Shown piece by piece: positions 8,690-15,639 of a stretch of 64,000 bases of DNA; position 1 is the first letter of the stretch; each line of letters starts with the position of its first letter. A program made the position numbers and the translations under genes. The stretch comes from Micromonospora sp045209745. GTDB lineage: Bacteria; Actinomycetota; Actinomycetes; Mycobacteriales; Micromonosporaceae. Location of the stretch: positions 3,782,001 to 3,846,000 of the forward strand of contig NZ_CP109273.1 in the NCBI RefSeq assembly GCF_045209745.1. Direction: 5' to 3'. The notes under the pieces are model-generated. The model worked only from the letters and a program-made list of their open reading frames with translations, was not told the origin of the DNA and searched no databases.

Positions 8690-9214
8690 ATGATCAATGG
8701 TGGACACCTGGACCGGGCCGGGCGGCTGGTCACCCTGCGCCCGGTGGACGACGACAACTGGCGGGCGGTGGCGGATGTCGCCCCGCGCGACGACCAGCGC
8801 CGCTTCGTGGCCGCGCTGGGTGCCCGCTACCTGCTGCTCAGCACCCGCTCCGAGGTGTGGACCTCACTCGCGGTGTACGCGGACGAGACCGTCGTCGGCC
8901 ACGTCATGTGGGGTGTGGACGACGACGGTTCGCACTGGATCGGCGGGATGCTGATCGACGCCCCGGAGCAGAGCCGTGGCGTGGGCCGAGCCACGGTGCA
9001 GACCCTGGCCACCTGGCTGTCCGCAAGGGATGGCAATCCCCCGGTCCGTCTCTCCTACCACCCCGACAACACCCAGGCCGCCTCCCTCTACACGTCCCTC
9101 GGCTTCCACCCCACAGGCGCGCTAGACGAAGAAGAGCTGATAACCCAACAAACCCCCACCCCCACCCCTCGCGTTGATCATGAAGTTATTGCGCCGACAC
9201 GCCGGGCCGACTGA
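8690..9214 (+). CDS. GNAT family N-acetyltransferase
   Basis: This 174-residue protein of the Gcn5-related acetyltransferase fold transfers an acetyl group from acetyl-CoA to an amine, but the acceptor is unknown. The central strand VVGHVMWGVDDDG, the acetyl-CoA loop region EQSRGVGRATVQTLATWL and the C-terminal NTQAASLYTSLGFHPTGALDEEELI are typical. The final 14 codons and the stop fall inside an inverted-repeat element (9171-9235), so the natural C-terminus may have been replaced. The gene converges on another GNAT gene. Confidence 0.8.
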   Translation: MINGGHLDRAGRLVTLRPVDDDNWRAVADVAPRDDQRRFVAALGARYLLLSTRSEVWTSLAVYADETVVGHVMWGVDDDGSHWIGGMLIDAPEQSRGVGRATVQTLATWLSARDGNPPVRLSYHPDNTQAASLYTSLGFHPTGALDEEELITQQTPTPTPRVDHEVIAPTRRAD

Positions 9215-9235
9215 CAACAACTCCATGATCAACGC
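9171..9235. repeat. Inverted-repeat element, family A, copy 1
   Basis: The 21-base arms 9171-9191 and 9215-9235 (left arm begins GCGTTGATCATGAAGTT) are complementary apart from two positions and enclose a 23-base loop. A second copy at 26009-26071 shares both arms and, in reverse orientation, the loop core CGACACGCCG. It lies between convergent genes, could act as a bidirectional terminator, and supplies the 3' end of the upstream GNAT gene. Confidence 0.75.
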
Positions 9236-9278
9236 AAGGGGTGGCGGGGCGGCCCCGGGCCCGGGGCCGCCACACCGG

Positions 9279-9860
9279 TCACTCCGCTGGCACCTTCTCG
9301 GTCGGGACGCCCACGTGCAGGCGTACCTGTGGAACCAGCATGTCGTCGACGTCCAGCGCGCGGGCCGCGCCGTCGGGCTCCCAACCGGTGCTGGTGAGGA
9401 ACGTCCGGGTCGCCTCGTCCCCCTCGAACGCCCAGGCCACCGCCCGACTCAGGCCGTCCTCACGCCACAGGTCGACGGCCGCGGCGAGCAGCCGGCTGCC
9501 GTGCCCGCGCCGGCCCCAGCGCGGCTCCACCAGCAGGTCGGTCACCGCCGCCACATCCGGGCCGAGCGCGTCGGCCGGCTCACCCGGGGCCAACGCCTCG
9601 CCGTCGGCCGGGCCGGAGGCGGCGAACCCCACCAGATACGATTGCTCGGCCTGTTCGACGGCGACCAGCACCCGGTGCGCGCCCGAGGGCGGCTCCAGCA
9701 CCGCGGCGCTCCACCGCCGGGCGAGGAACGCCTCGTCCAGGTTGTCGAGCACATGCCGAGGAAGGATCCGGCGGTACGCGACCCGCCAGGTTGCGAGCTG
9801 GATGCGTGCGATCTCGCCGGCGTCCTCAGGACGCGCCGGGCGGACGTACCCGAGAGCCAT
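9279..9860 (-). CDS. GNAT family N-acetyltransferase
   Basis: A 193-residue acetyl-CoA-dependent N-acetyltransferase. Residues 1-60 have the N-terminal GNAT helices (YVRPARPEDAGEIARIQLATW), the core is VTDLLVEPRWGRRGHGSRLLAAAVDLW with the pyrophosphate-binding loop RRGHGS, and ATRTFLTSTGWEPDG is the usual C-terminal helix-strand. The substrate is unknown. It starts at ATG 9860, divergent from the GT87 gene whose start is only 35 bp away, so the two probably share a control region. Confidence 0.8.
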   Translation of the reverse strand: MALGYVRPARPEDAGEIARIQLATWRVAYRRILPRHVLDNLDEAFLARRWSAAVLEPPSGAHRVLVAVEQAEQSYLVGFAASGPADGEALAPGEPADALGPDVAAVTDLLVEPRWGRRGHGSRLLAAAVDLWREDGLSRAVAWAFEGDEATRTFLTSTGWEPDGAARALDVDDMLVPQVRLHVGVPTEKVPAE

Positions 9861-9895
9861 GGGACGGAAGCCTACGCAGGGCGAGGGAGACGACG

Positions 9896-11170
9896 GTGGC
9901 GCAGGGTGCCAACAAGACGACCGCGCAGGTCGCCGGCGTGGTGGTGCTCGCCGCGGCGGTCACCGCGTTCCTCGCCGTTGCGGCCGTACGGCACGGCTTC
10001 TTCGACCTGAAGGTCTACTACGGCGCGTTGACCTGGTGGGTCCACGACGGCGGGGAGATCTACGACTACCTCAAGCCCGGCACCCAGTACGGCTTCACGT
10101 ATCCGCCGTTCGCCGCGCTGGTGATGCTGCCGATGGCGTACCTGCCGTGGTCGGCCGCGATCGTGGTGAGCGTGCTCGCCAGCGTGGTCACCACCGCGGT
10201 GCTGATCTGGTGGCTGGTCGACCCGATCGCCCGCCGCGCCGGTTGGACCCCGTGGTTTGCGCTCGCCGTGGCGCTCTGCCTGGCCGCCGCGTTCGAGCCG
10301 ATGCGGGAGACGGTCAACTTCGGCCAGGTCAACATGCTGATGCTCTTCCTGGTGGCGGTCGATCTGCTGCGGCTGCTGCCGGCCGGCAACCGGTGGGCCG
10401 GGGTGGGCATCGGGCTCGCCACCGCGATCAAACTGACCCCGGGCGTCTTCATCGTCTACCTGTTGGTGACCGGGCGGTGGCGGGCCGCTCTCACCGCCTG
10501 CGGCACGGCCGCCGGGGTGTCGCTGCTGGCCGGTGCGCTCTTCCCGGACGCGTCCCGGGAGTTCTGGACCGAGGCGCTGTGGAACACCGGCCGGGTGGGC
10601 GAGCTCTCCTTCGTCTCCAACCAGTCGCTGCGCGGGGTGGTCGCCCGGCTCGACCCCGAGCACCCGAGCACCGTGCTGTGGCTGCTGCTGGTGTTCGGCA
10701 CCCTGGCGCTCTGGGCCTGGCGATCCCGGGCCGCCGTCGCGGCCGGTGACGAGGCCACCGGCCTGGCGCTGACCGGCGCGGTGATGTGCCTGGTCAGCCC
10801 GGTTACCTGGGTGCACCACCTGGTCTGGCTGCTGCCCGCGCTGATCCTGCTGGTCGACAACGCGATGGCCGCGCCGGCCGGCCGCCGACGGCGGGTCCTG
10901 CTGGTCGCCGCGACCATCGGGTACGTGCTGCTGATCAGCCGGACCGTCTGGTTCTGGGAAAAGGACTTCAGCGGCGTCGACGGCTTCCTGGGCAGCAACG
11001 CCTACGTGTGGATCAGCCTGGCGCTGCTGGCCTTCCTGCCGATCCGCCGGTGGCTGAGCCCGCGCGGGTCAGGTGTCGAGGCGTCCGGCGTACCGCAGCT
11101 CGACCAGACTGACCGGGGGCTGCCCACCGGCGAGCGGCACCTGGTAGGTCGACCGCGCGCCGTCCGCTGA
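9896..11170 (+). CDS. GT87-like (DUF2029) polyprenol-phosphate mannosyltransferase, membrane
   Basis: A 424-residue integral membrane protein with about 10-11 hydrophobic helices, of the GT87/DUF2029 type that transfers mannose from polyprenyl-phosphate donors to cell-envelope glycolipids in actinobacteria. The early loop carries FFDLKVYYGALTWW and GTQYGFTYPPFAAL, with the acidic and aromatic residues usual in this family, and NFGQVNMLMLFLVAVDLL and ATAIKLTPGVFIVYLL follow. GTG 9896 follows GAGGGAGA. The last 102 bp overlap the 3' end of the convergent GNAT gene, and this tail (after about residue 390) is not hydrophobic. The acceptor cannot be named. Confidence 0.75.
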   Translation: MAQGANKTTAQVAGVVVLAAAVTAFLAVAAVRHGFFDLKVYYGALTWWVHDGGEIYDYLKPGTQYGFTYPPFAALVMLPMAYLPWSAAIVVSVLASVVTTAVLIWWLVDPIARRAGWTPWFALAVALCLAAAFEPMRETVNFGQVNMLMLFLVAVDLLRLLPAGNRWAGVGIGLATAIKLTPGVFIVYLLVTGRWRAALTACGTAAGVSLLAGALFPDASREFWTEALWNTGRVGELSFVSNQSLRGVVARLDPEHPSTVLWLLLVFGTLALWAWRSRAAVAAGDEATGLALTGAVMCLVSPVTWVHHLVWLLPALILLVDNAMAAPAGRRRRVLLVAATIGYVLLISRTVWFWEKDFSGVDGFLGSNAYVWISLALLAFLPIRRWLSPRGSGVEASGVPQLDQTDRGLPTGERHLVGRPRAVR

Positions 11171-11620
11171 CAGCCCGGCCCGCTCGGAGAACCGGCGGGC
11201 CCGTCGGTTCTCCGACAGCACCCACGCCCGGTACCCGGTCCAGCCCCGCTCGGTGAGCCCGACCCGAGCGGCGGCCAGGAGCGCGGCGGCAGTCCCGTCA
11301 CCCCAGTACGCCGGCTCCACGTAGAGCGCCACCACCTCGCCGACCGTCGGGTCCAGGTCGTCCCGGTCCTGATTGCGGCGGTACGGCCCGAAGGTGGTGA
11401 AGCCGACGACCAGCCCGTCCACCTCGCCGAGCAGGGTGGTGAACGGGTGCTCCGGATCGGCGGTGCCGACGTCGCGGCGGCGCTGCGCCCAGGCGAGCAC
11501 GTTGAGCCGCTCCAGCACCTCGTCCGGCATGAAGCCGGCGTAGCCCGCCTGCCAGCCGTGCACGTGCACCCGGGCGACCGCCTCGGCGTCGTCCGGCTCC
11601 TCCCGACGGATGGTCAGCAT
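11069..11620 (-). CDS. GNAT family N-acetyltransferase
   Basis: A 183-residue acetyltransferase of the GNAT fold. MLTIRREEPDDAEAVARVHVHGWQAGYAGFMP is the typical first third, VVALYVEPAYWGDGTAAALLAAA the acetyl-CoA core with the loop WGDGTA, and AWVLSENRRARRFSERAGL the C-terminal helix. The substrate is unknown. Its last 102 bp overlap the end of the opposite GT87 gene. It is divergent from the YcaQ gene (79 bp apart). It is the third GNAT gene within 3 kb; the three are not close copies of one another. Confidence 0.8.
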   Translation of the reverse strand: MLTIRREEPDDAEAVARVHVHGWQAGYAGFMPDEVLERLNVLAWAQRRRDVGTADPEHPFTTLLGEVDGLVVGFTTFGPYRRNQDRDDLDPTVGEVVALYVEPAYWGDGTAAALLAAARVGLTERGWTGYRAWVLSENRRARRFSERAGLSADGARSTYQVPLAGGQPPVSLVELRYAGRLDT

Positions 11621-11699
11621 TGCATCGTTCTATGCCCCGTTGGTCGTCGCGTCCAGCTTCCCGCACCGACGTCGTACCCATGAATTAAGGTCGCCGACG

Positions 11700-12929
11700 A
11701 TGACCGCACCGGAATCCCTCTCGATTGCCCAGGCCCGGCGGGTGGCGCTCGCCGCCCAGGGCTTCGCCGACCCGGCGCCAGCCGGTGTGCCCACCCGCCG
11801 GCACCTGCGCCGGGTGCTCGACCGGGTCGGGTTGATCCAGATGGACTCGGTCAACGTGCTGCAACGCGCGCACTACCTACCGCTCTACAGCCGGCTCGGG
11901 CCCTACCCGACCACACTGCTCGACCAGGCCGCCTACCGTCGCCCGCGTGAGCTGTTCGAATACTGGGGCCACGAGGCGTCGCTGGTCCCGGTCGAGCTGC
12001 ACCCGATGCTGCGCTGGCGGATGGCCCGGGCACACAGCGAATCCTGGGGCGGTATGCGGCGGATCGCCCAGGAGCAGCCGGAGCTGGTCGCCTGGGTCCG
12101 CGACGAGGTGGCCGCCCGAGGTCCGCTGACCGCTGCCGAGATCGAGCACGACGCGCCCCGGGAAACCGGCAACTGGGGATGGAACTGGTCGGCGGTCAAG
12201 CGGGCGTTGGAGTTCCTCTTCTGGGCCGGCGAGGTGGCCGCCGCGGAGCGCAGCACCTCCTTTGCCCGTCGCTACGACCTGCCCGAGCGGGTGCTGCCCG
12301 CCGCGGTGCTGGCCGCGCCCACCCCGACCGACGCCGAGGCGTACCGCACGTTGGTGGCCCTTGCCGCGCGGTCGCTCGGGGTGGCCGCCGAGCCGGAGCT
12401 GCGTGACTACTTCCGGCTGCCGCTGGCCGGTGCCCGGCAGGCCGTCGCGGAGCTGGCCGAGGCGGGTGAGCTGGTGCCGGTCACCGTGGCGGGCTGGCGC
12501 CAGCCGGCGTGGTTGCACGCGTCCGCCCGGTTGCCCCGGTGGATCCGGGGCAACACACTGGTCAGCCCCTTCGACCCGCTGGTCTGGGAACGTGCCCGGG
12601 CCGAGCGGCTGTTCGGCTTCAGCTACCGGATCGAGATCTACGTTCCGGCGCCGCAGCGGGTCTACGGCTACTACGTGCTGCCCTTTCTGCAGGGCGACCG
12701 GTTCACCGCCCGGGTCGACCTGAAGGCCGACCGCAGGGCCGGGGTGCTGCTGGTGCCGGCCGCCTGGGTCGAGCCCGGCGCCGACCCGGGGGAGACCGCG
12801 GTGGCGCTCGCCGCCGAGCTGTACCGGCTGGCCGGCTGGCTCGGCCTGGACGCGGTGGCACCGCCCGTGGCCGGCGACCTGGCCGGTCCGCTCACCGCCG
12901 CGTTGGCCAGCGTGTCCGGTGTACCGTGA
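11700..12929 (+). CDS. YcaQ-family (HTH_42) DNA crosslink glycosylase
   Basis: This 409-residue protein belongs to the winged-helix YcaQ/AlkX family, whose characterised members unhook interstrand DNA crosslinks and excise bulky alkylated bases. The catalytic QxD motif is visible in LIQMDSVNVLQRAH (about residue 43-45), with the conserved HYLPLYSRLGPY following. The GWNWSAVKRALEFLFWAGEV segment is a winged-helix repeat, and PFDPLVWERARAERLFGFSYRIEIYVP is the family's C-terminal signature. ATG 11700 was chosen over earlier in-frame codons because family similarity begins there. Related proteins in Streptomyces give self-resistance to DNA-alkylating antibiotics, but no biosynthetic cluster is visible here. 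Confidence 0.85.
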   Translation: MTAPESLSIAQARRVALAAQGFADPAPAGVPTRRHLRRVLDRVGLIQMDSVNVLQRAHYLPLYSRLGPYPTTLLDQAAYRRPRELFEYWGHEASLVPVELHPMLRWRMARAHSESWGGMRRIAQEQPELVAWVRDEVAARGPLTAAEIEHDAPRETGNWGWNWSAVKRALEFLFWAGEVAAAERSTSFARRYDLPERVLPAAVLAAPTPTDAEAYRTLVALAARSLGVAAEPELRDYFRLPLAGARQAVAELAEAGELVPVTVAGWRQPAWLHASARLPRWIRGNTLVSPFDPLVWERARAERLFGFSYRIEIYVPAPQRVYGYYVLPFLQGDRFTARVDLKADRRAGVLLVPAAWVEPGADPGETAVALAAELYRLAGWLGLDAVAPPVAGDLAGPLTAALASVSGVP

Positions 12930-12933
12930 GCGC

Positions 12934-13515
12934 GTGACGAGTGCTCCCGGTCCGGTCGACCAGCCGCAGCCCGCCCCCGGGGCGGTCCACACGGTGCCGG
13001 CCGACGCGGTCCACACGGTGCCGGACGGCTGGCCGCCGCCCCCGCCGGGTGGTTACCCAGCGCCCGAGCCGGACCGGCTCACCCGGTTCGTGCTGCGGCT
13101 CTACGAGCGTTCGCCGCGCTGGGCGGTGCCGCTGGCCGCAGTCGGCTGCGTCGCCGTCGGCATGGCCTACGCGCTGGTCAGCAATCCGACCCACGCCGAC
13201 CCGGACGCCGCGCCCACCTGTCTGCTCAAGTTGACCACCGGGCTGGACTGCCCGGGCTGCGGCGGCACCCGCGCCCTCTGGTACGTGCTGCACGGCGACC
13301 TGCCGGCCGCCGCCCGGCACCACTTCCTGTTCATCTTCGCGCTGCCGTTCCTCGCGTACCTCTTCGTGGCCTGGGCGGGCCACCAGGCGTTCGGCTGGCG
13401 GCTGCCCGAGCTGCGGATCAGCTCGAAGGTCATCGGCGGTTTCCTGGCCGCGTGGCTGGCCTTCTCGGTGCTCCGCAACCTGCCCTGGGCGCCGTTCACC
13501 TCGCTCTACGTCTGA
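12934..13515 (+). CDS. DUF2752 membrane protein
   Basis: A protein of about 193 residues with a Pro-rich N-terminus (to about residue 45) and three hydrophobic segments. It matches the DUF2752 family by the motif CPGCGGTRALWYVLHGDL, where the CPxCGxTR cysteines may bind metal or form a disulfide; the function is unknown. Start GTG 12934 lies four bases after the YcaQ stop; GTG 12919 would overlap it. The two genes are probably co-transcribed. Confidence 0.8.
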   Translation: MTSAPGPVDQPQPAPGAVHTVPADAVHTVPDGWPPPPPGGYPAPEPDRLTRFVLRLYERSPRWAVPLAAVGCVAVGMAYALVSNPTHADPDAAPTCLLKLTTGLDCPGCGGTRALWYVLHGDLPAAARHHFLFIFALPFLAYLFVAWAGHQAFGWRLPELRISSKVIGGFLAAWLAFSVLRNLPWAPFTSLYV

Positions 13516-13579
13516 CCCGCACTCCTGCGATTCGCCGATTCGCGGGGGCCGCCGCTCGGCCGGCATGTGTGTTCGGGCC

Positions 13580-13711
13580 CCTTTGGAGCTGAATCGTTTA
13601 CGACATCACCCGCTTCCTCCGGCCGTCACCGCTCGAGGCCGCTCGGCCGCTCGAGGCCGCTCAAGGCAACGGCCGGGACGGCTGATGTCGCAGACGATTC
13701 AGCTCCAAAGG
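13580..13711. repeat. 132-bp inverted-repeat (MITE-like) element
   Basis: Two 29-base arms, 13580-13608 and 13683-13711 (left arm begins CCTTTGGAGCTGAATCGT), are complementary at 27 of 29 positions. The 74-base centre contains three to four short tandem repeats of the CCGCTCGAGG type. No coding sequence lies inside. The form suggests a non-autonomous mobile element or a large hairpin in RNA; target-site duplications were not clear. Confidence 0.6.
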
Positions 13712-13827
13712 ACGCCAGGGAACTGTCCCCAGCCCCGAGGTCGGGTATCCGAGCCTTGGCCCACGCCCCGGGCATGTTCGGCTCCGACACCGCCTGGGTG
13801 ATCGACATTGCACAGGGCGCGCCCGAG

Positions 13828-13857
13828 TTGGGTCGGGAGGTGCCGCGCCACTACAGT
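13828..13857 (+). promoter_or_regulatory. thyX promoter
   Basis: TTGGGT (13828-13833), 18 bases, then TACAGT (13852-13857) form a sigma70-type promoter. The first transcribed base should fall at or next to ATG 13865, so the mRNA would be leaderless. Confidence 0.55.
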
Positions 13858-13864
13858 CCCTGGA

Positions 13865-14614
13865 ATGCCGGAGATGGTGCAGCCCCAGGTCAAGTTGATC
13901 GCGTGGACCCAGTTCGCGGCCCCGGACGACGTGCCGTGGTCGACCGACGCGGAGGGTGGCCAGGCGCTCGCCGAGTTCGCCGGCCGGGCCTGCTACCAGT
14001 CCTGGAAGAAGCCGAACCCGGCGACCGCCACCAATTCTGGCTACCTGGCGCACATCCTCGAGGTCGGGCACCTCTCGGTGCTGGAGCACGGGTCGGTCAC
14101 CTTCTACTTCACCGGCGTGTCCCGCTCCTTCACCCACGAGCTGATCCGGCACCGGCACTTCTCGTACTCCCAGCTCTCCCAGCGGTACGTCCCGGAGCGG
14201 GACGCGGCCATGGTCGAGCCGGCGGTCATCGCCGACGACCCGGAGCTGCACAAAAAGTTCGTCGAGGCCGCCGAGGCGAGCGTTCGGGCGTACACCGAGT
14301 TGCTGGAGGGCCTCGAACAGCGCTTCTCCGACGAGCCGAACCCGACGCTGCGCCGCAAGCAGGCGCGGCAGGCGGCCCGGGCGGTGCTGCCCAACGCCAC
14401 CGAGACCCGGATCGTGGTCACCGGCAACTACCGGGCCTGGCGGCACTTCATCGCGATGCGGGCGACCGAGCACGCCGATGTGGAGATCCGTGAGCTGGCC
14501 GTGGAGTGCCTGCGCCAGCTGCAGGGAGTCGCTCCGAACGTGTTCGCCGACTTCGTGATCTCCACGCTGCCGGACGGCAGCGAGGTGGCGGTCAGCCCGC
14601 ACGAGGCGTCCTGA
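13865..14614 (+). CDS. thyX: Flavin-dependent thymidylate synthase ThyX
   Basis: ThyX makes dTMP from dUMP using FAD, NADPH and methylenetetrahydrofolate. The 249-residue protein contains the diagnostic RHR-x7-S motif in RHRHFSYSQLSQRYVPE, plus HLSVLEHGSVTFYFTGVSR and the C-terminal ATETRIVVTGNYRAWRHFI active-site region. ATG 13865 fits the promoter position; a second ATG lies at 13874. dapA follows 46 bp later and rnj after that, the usual actinobacterial thyX-dapA-rnj cluster. Confidence 0.97.
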   Translation: MPEMVQPQVKLIAWTQFAAPDDVPWSTDAEGGQALAEFAGRACYQSWKKPNPATATNSGYLAHILEVGHLSVLEHGSVTFYFTGVSRSFTHELIRHRHFSYSQLSQRYVPERDAAMVEPAVIADDPELHKKFVEAAEASVRAYTELLEGLEQRFSDEPNPTLRRKQARQAARAVLPNATETRIVVTGNYRAWRHFIAMRATEHADVEIRELAVECLRQLQGVAPNVFADFVISTLPDGSEVAVSPHEAS

Positions 14615-14648
14615 GCCCTTCCCCGGCGGGCCCCTGCTGGTCGTCCGC

Positions 14649-14654
14649 TAGGTT
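14649..14654 (+). promoter_or_regulatory. -10 element of dapA (leaderless start)
   Basis: TAGGTT ends six bases before ATG 14661. No -35 box or ribosome binding site is evident, which points to a leaderless transcript. Confidence 0.45.
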
Positions 14655-14660
14655 GGGGGT

Positions 14661-15587
14661 ATGACGCACGACCACCCCGACGCCGCCGCCCGACCGGTGT
14701 CCCGCCCCTTCGGCCGGCTGCTCACCGCTATGGTGAGCCCGTTCGCCTCCGACGGCTCACTCGACCTCGACGGTGTCGCCCGGCTGGCGAGCTACCTGGT
14801 CGACGAGCAGGGCAACGATGCGCTGGTGGTCAACGGCACCACCGGCGAGTCGCCGACCACCACCGACGCGGAAAAGGAACAGCTGATCCGGGTCGTGGTG
14901 GAGGCCGTCGGCGACCGCGCCAAGGTCGTCGCCGGGGTCGGCACCAACGACACCCGGCACACCATCGAGCTGGCCGTCGCCGCCGAGAAGGCGGGCGCAC
15001 ACGGCCTGCTGGTGGTCACCCCGTACTACAACAAGCCGCCGCAGAGCGGATTGCTGCGGCACTTCACCGCGGTGGCCGACGCCACCGGCCTGCCGGTGAT
15101 GCTGTACGACATCCCGCACCGCTCCGGCGTGCCGATCGACACCGAGACGCTGGTCCGGCTCGCCGAACACGGCCGGATCGTCGCGGTCAAGGACGCCAAG
15201 GGCGACCTGACCGCCACCAGCTGGGTGACCAGCCGGACCGCCCTCGCCTTCTACAGCGGCGAGGACGTACTCACCCTGCCGGCGCTGGCCGTCGGCAGCG
15301 TGGGCTTGGTCGGCACCTCGACGCACTTCACCGGGGCGCTGACCGCACAGATGATCGAGGCGTACGACGCGGGGGACATGCCGACCGCGCTTGCCCTGCA
15401 CCGGCGGCTGCTGCCGCTGTTCACCGGCATCTTCCGCACCCAGGGCACCATTCTGGTGAAGGCGGGTCTGGCGGCGCTCGGCCTGCCGGCCGGCCCGGTG
15501 CGCCCCCCGCTGATGCACGCCACCAACGACGAGATTGCCCAGCTGCGCGCGGACTTCGCGGCAGTGGGCCTGGAGCTGCCCGAATGA
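14661..15587 (+). CDS. dapA: 4-hydroxy-tetrahydrodipicolinate synthase
   Basis: DapA condenses pyruvate with aspartate semialdehyde, the first committed step to diaminopimelate and lysine. The 308-residue TIM-barrel protein has VNGTTGESPTTTDAEK (the GTTGE motif), VVTPYYNKPPQSGLLRHF with the active-site Tyr, LYDIPHRSG and the Schiff-base lysine in IVAVKDAKGDL. The next step enzyme, DapB, is encoded 6 kb upstream. rnj follows 52 bp downstream. Confidence 0.97.
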   Translation: MTHDHPDAAARPVSRPFGRLLTAMVSPFASDGSLDLDGVARLASYLVDEQGNDALVVNGTTGESPTTTDAEKEQLIRVVVEAVGDRAKVVAGVGTNDTRHTIELAVAAEKAGAHGLLVVTPYYNKPPQSGLLRHFTAVADATGLPVMLYDIPHRSGVPIDTETLVRLAEHGRIVAVKDAKGDLTATSWVTSRTALAFYSGEDVLTLPALAVGSVGLVGTSTHFTGALTAQMIEAYDAGDMPTALALHRRLLPLFTGIFRTQGTILVKAGLAALGLPAGPVRPPLMHATNDEIAQLRADFAAVGLELPE

Positions 15588-15639
15588 TCGAACGACACGA
15601 TGGGCGCCGGGTTACGGCGTCGCAGAATGAGGTGGACGC

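Larger units (their letters stand above)
13516..13864. other. 349-bp intergenic region before thyX
   Basis: No convincing gene lies between the DUF2752 gene and thyX. The region holds the large inverted repeat 13580-13711 with tandem CCGCTCGAGG-like units in its loop and the thyX promoter at 13828-13857. A long open frame runs through on the plus strand but overlaps thyX in another frame and shows no family features. Confidence 0.6.

Noticed and set aside
13567..14493. A long plus-strand frame running from the inverted repeat into thyX
   Set aside because: It overlaps thyX in another frame and reads through the repeat; ThyX motifs lie in the other frame.
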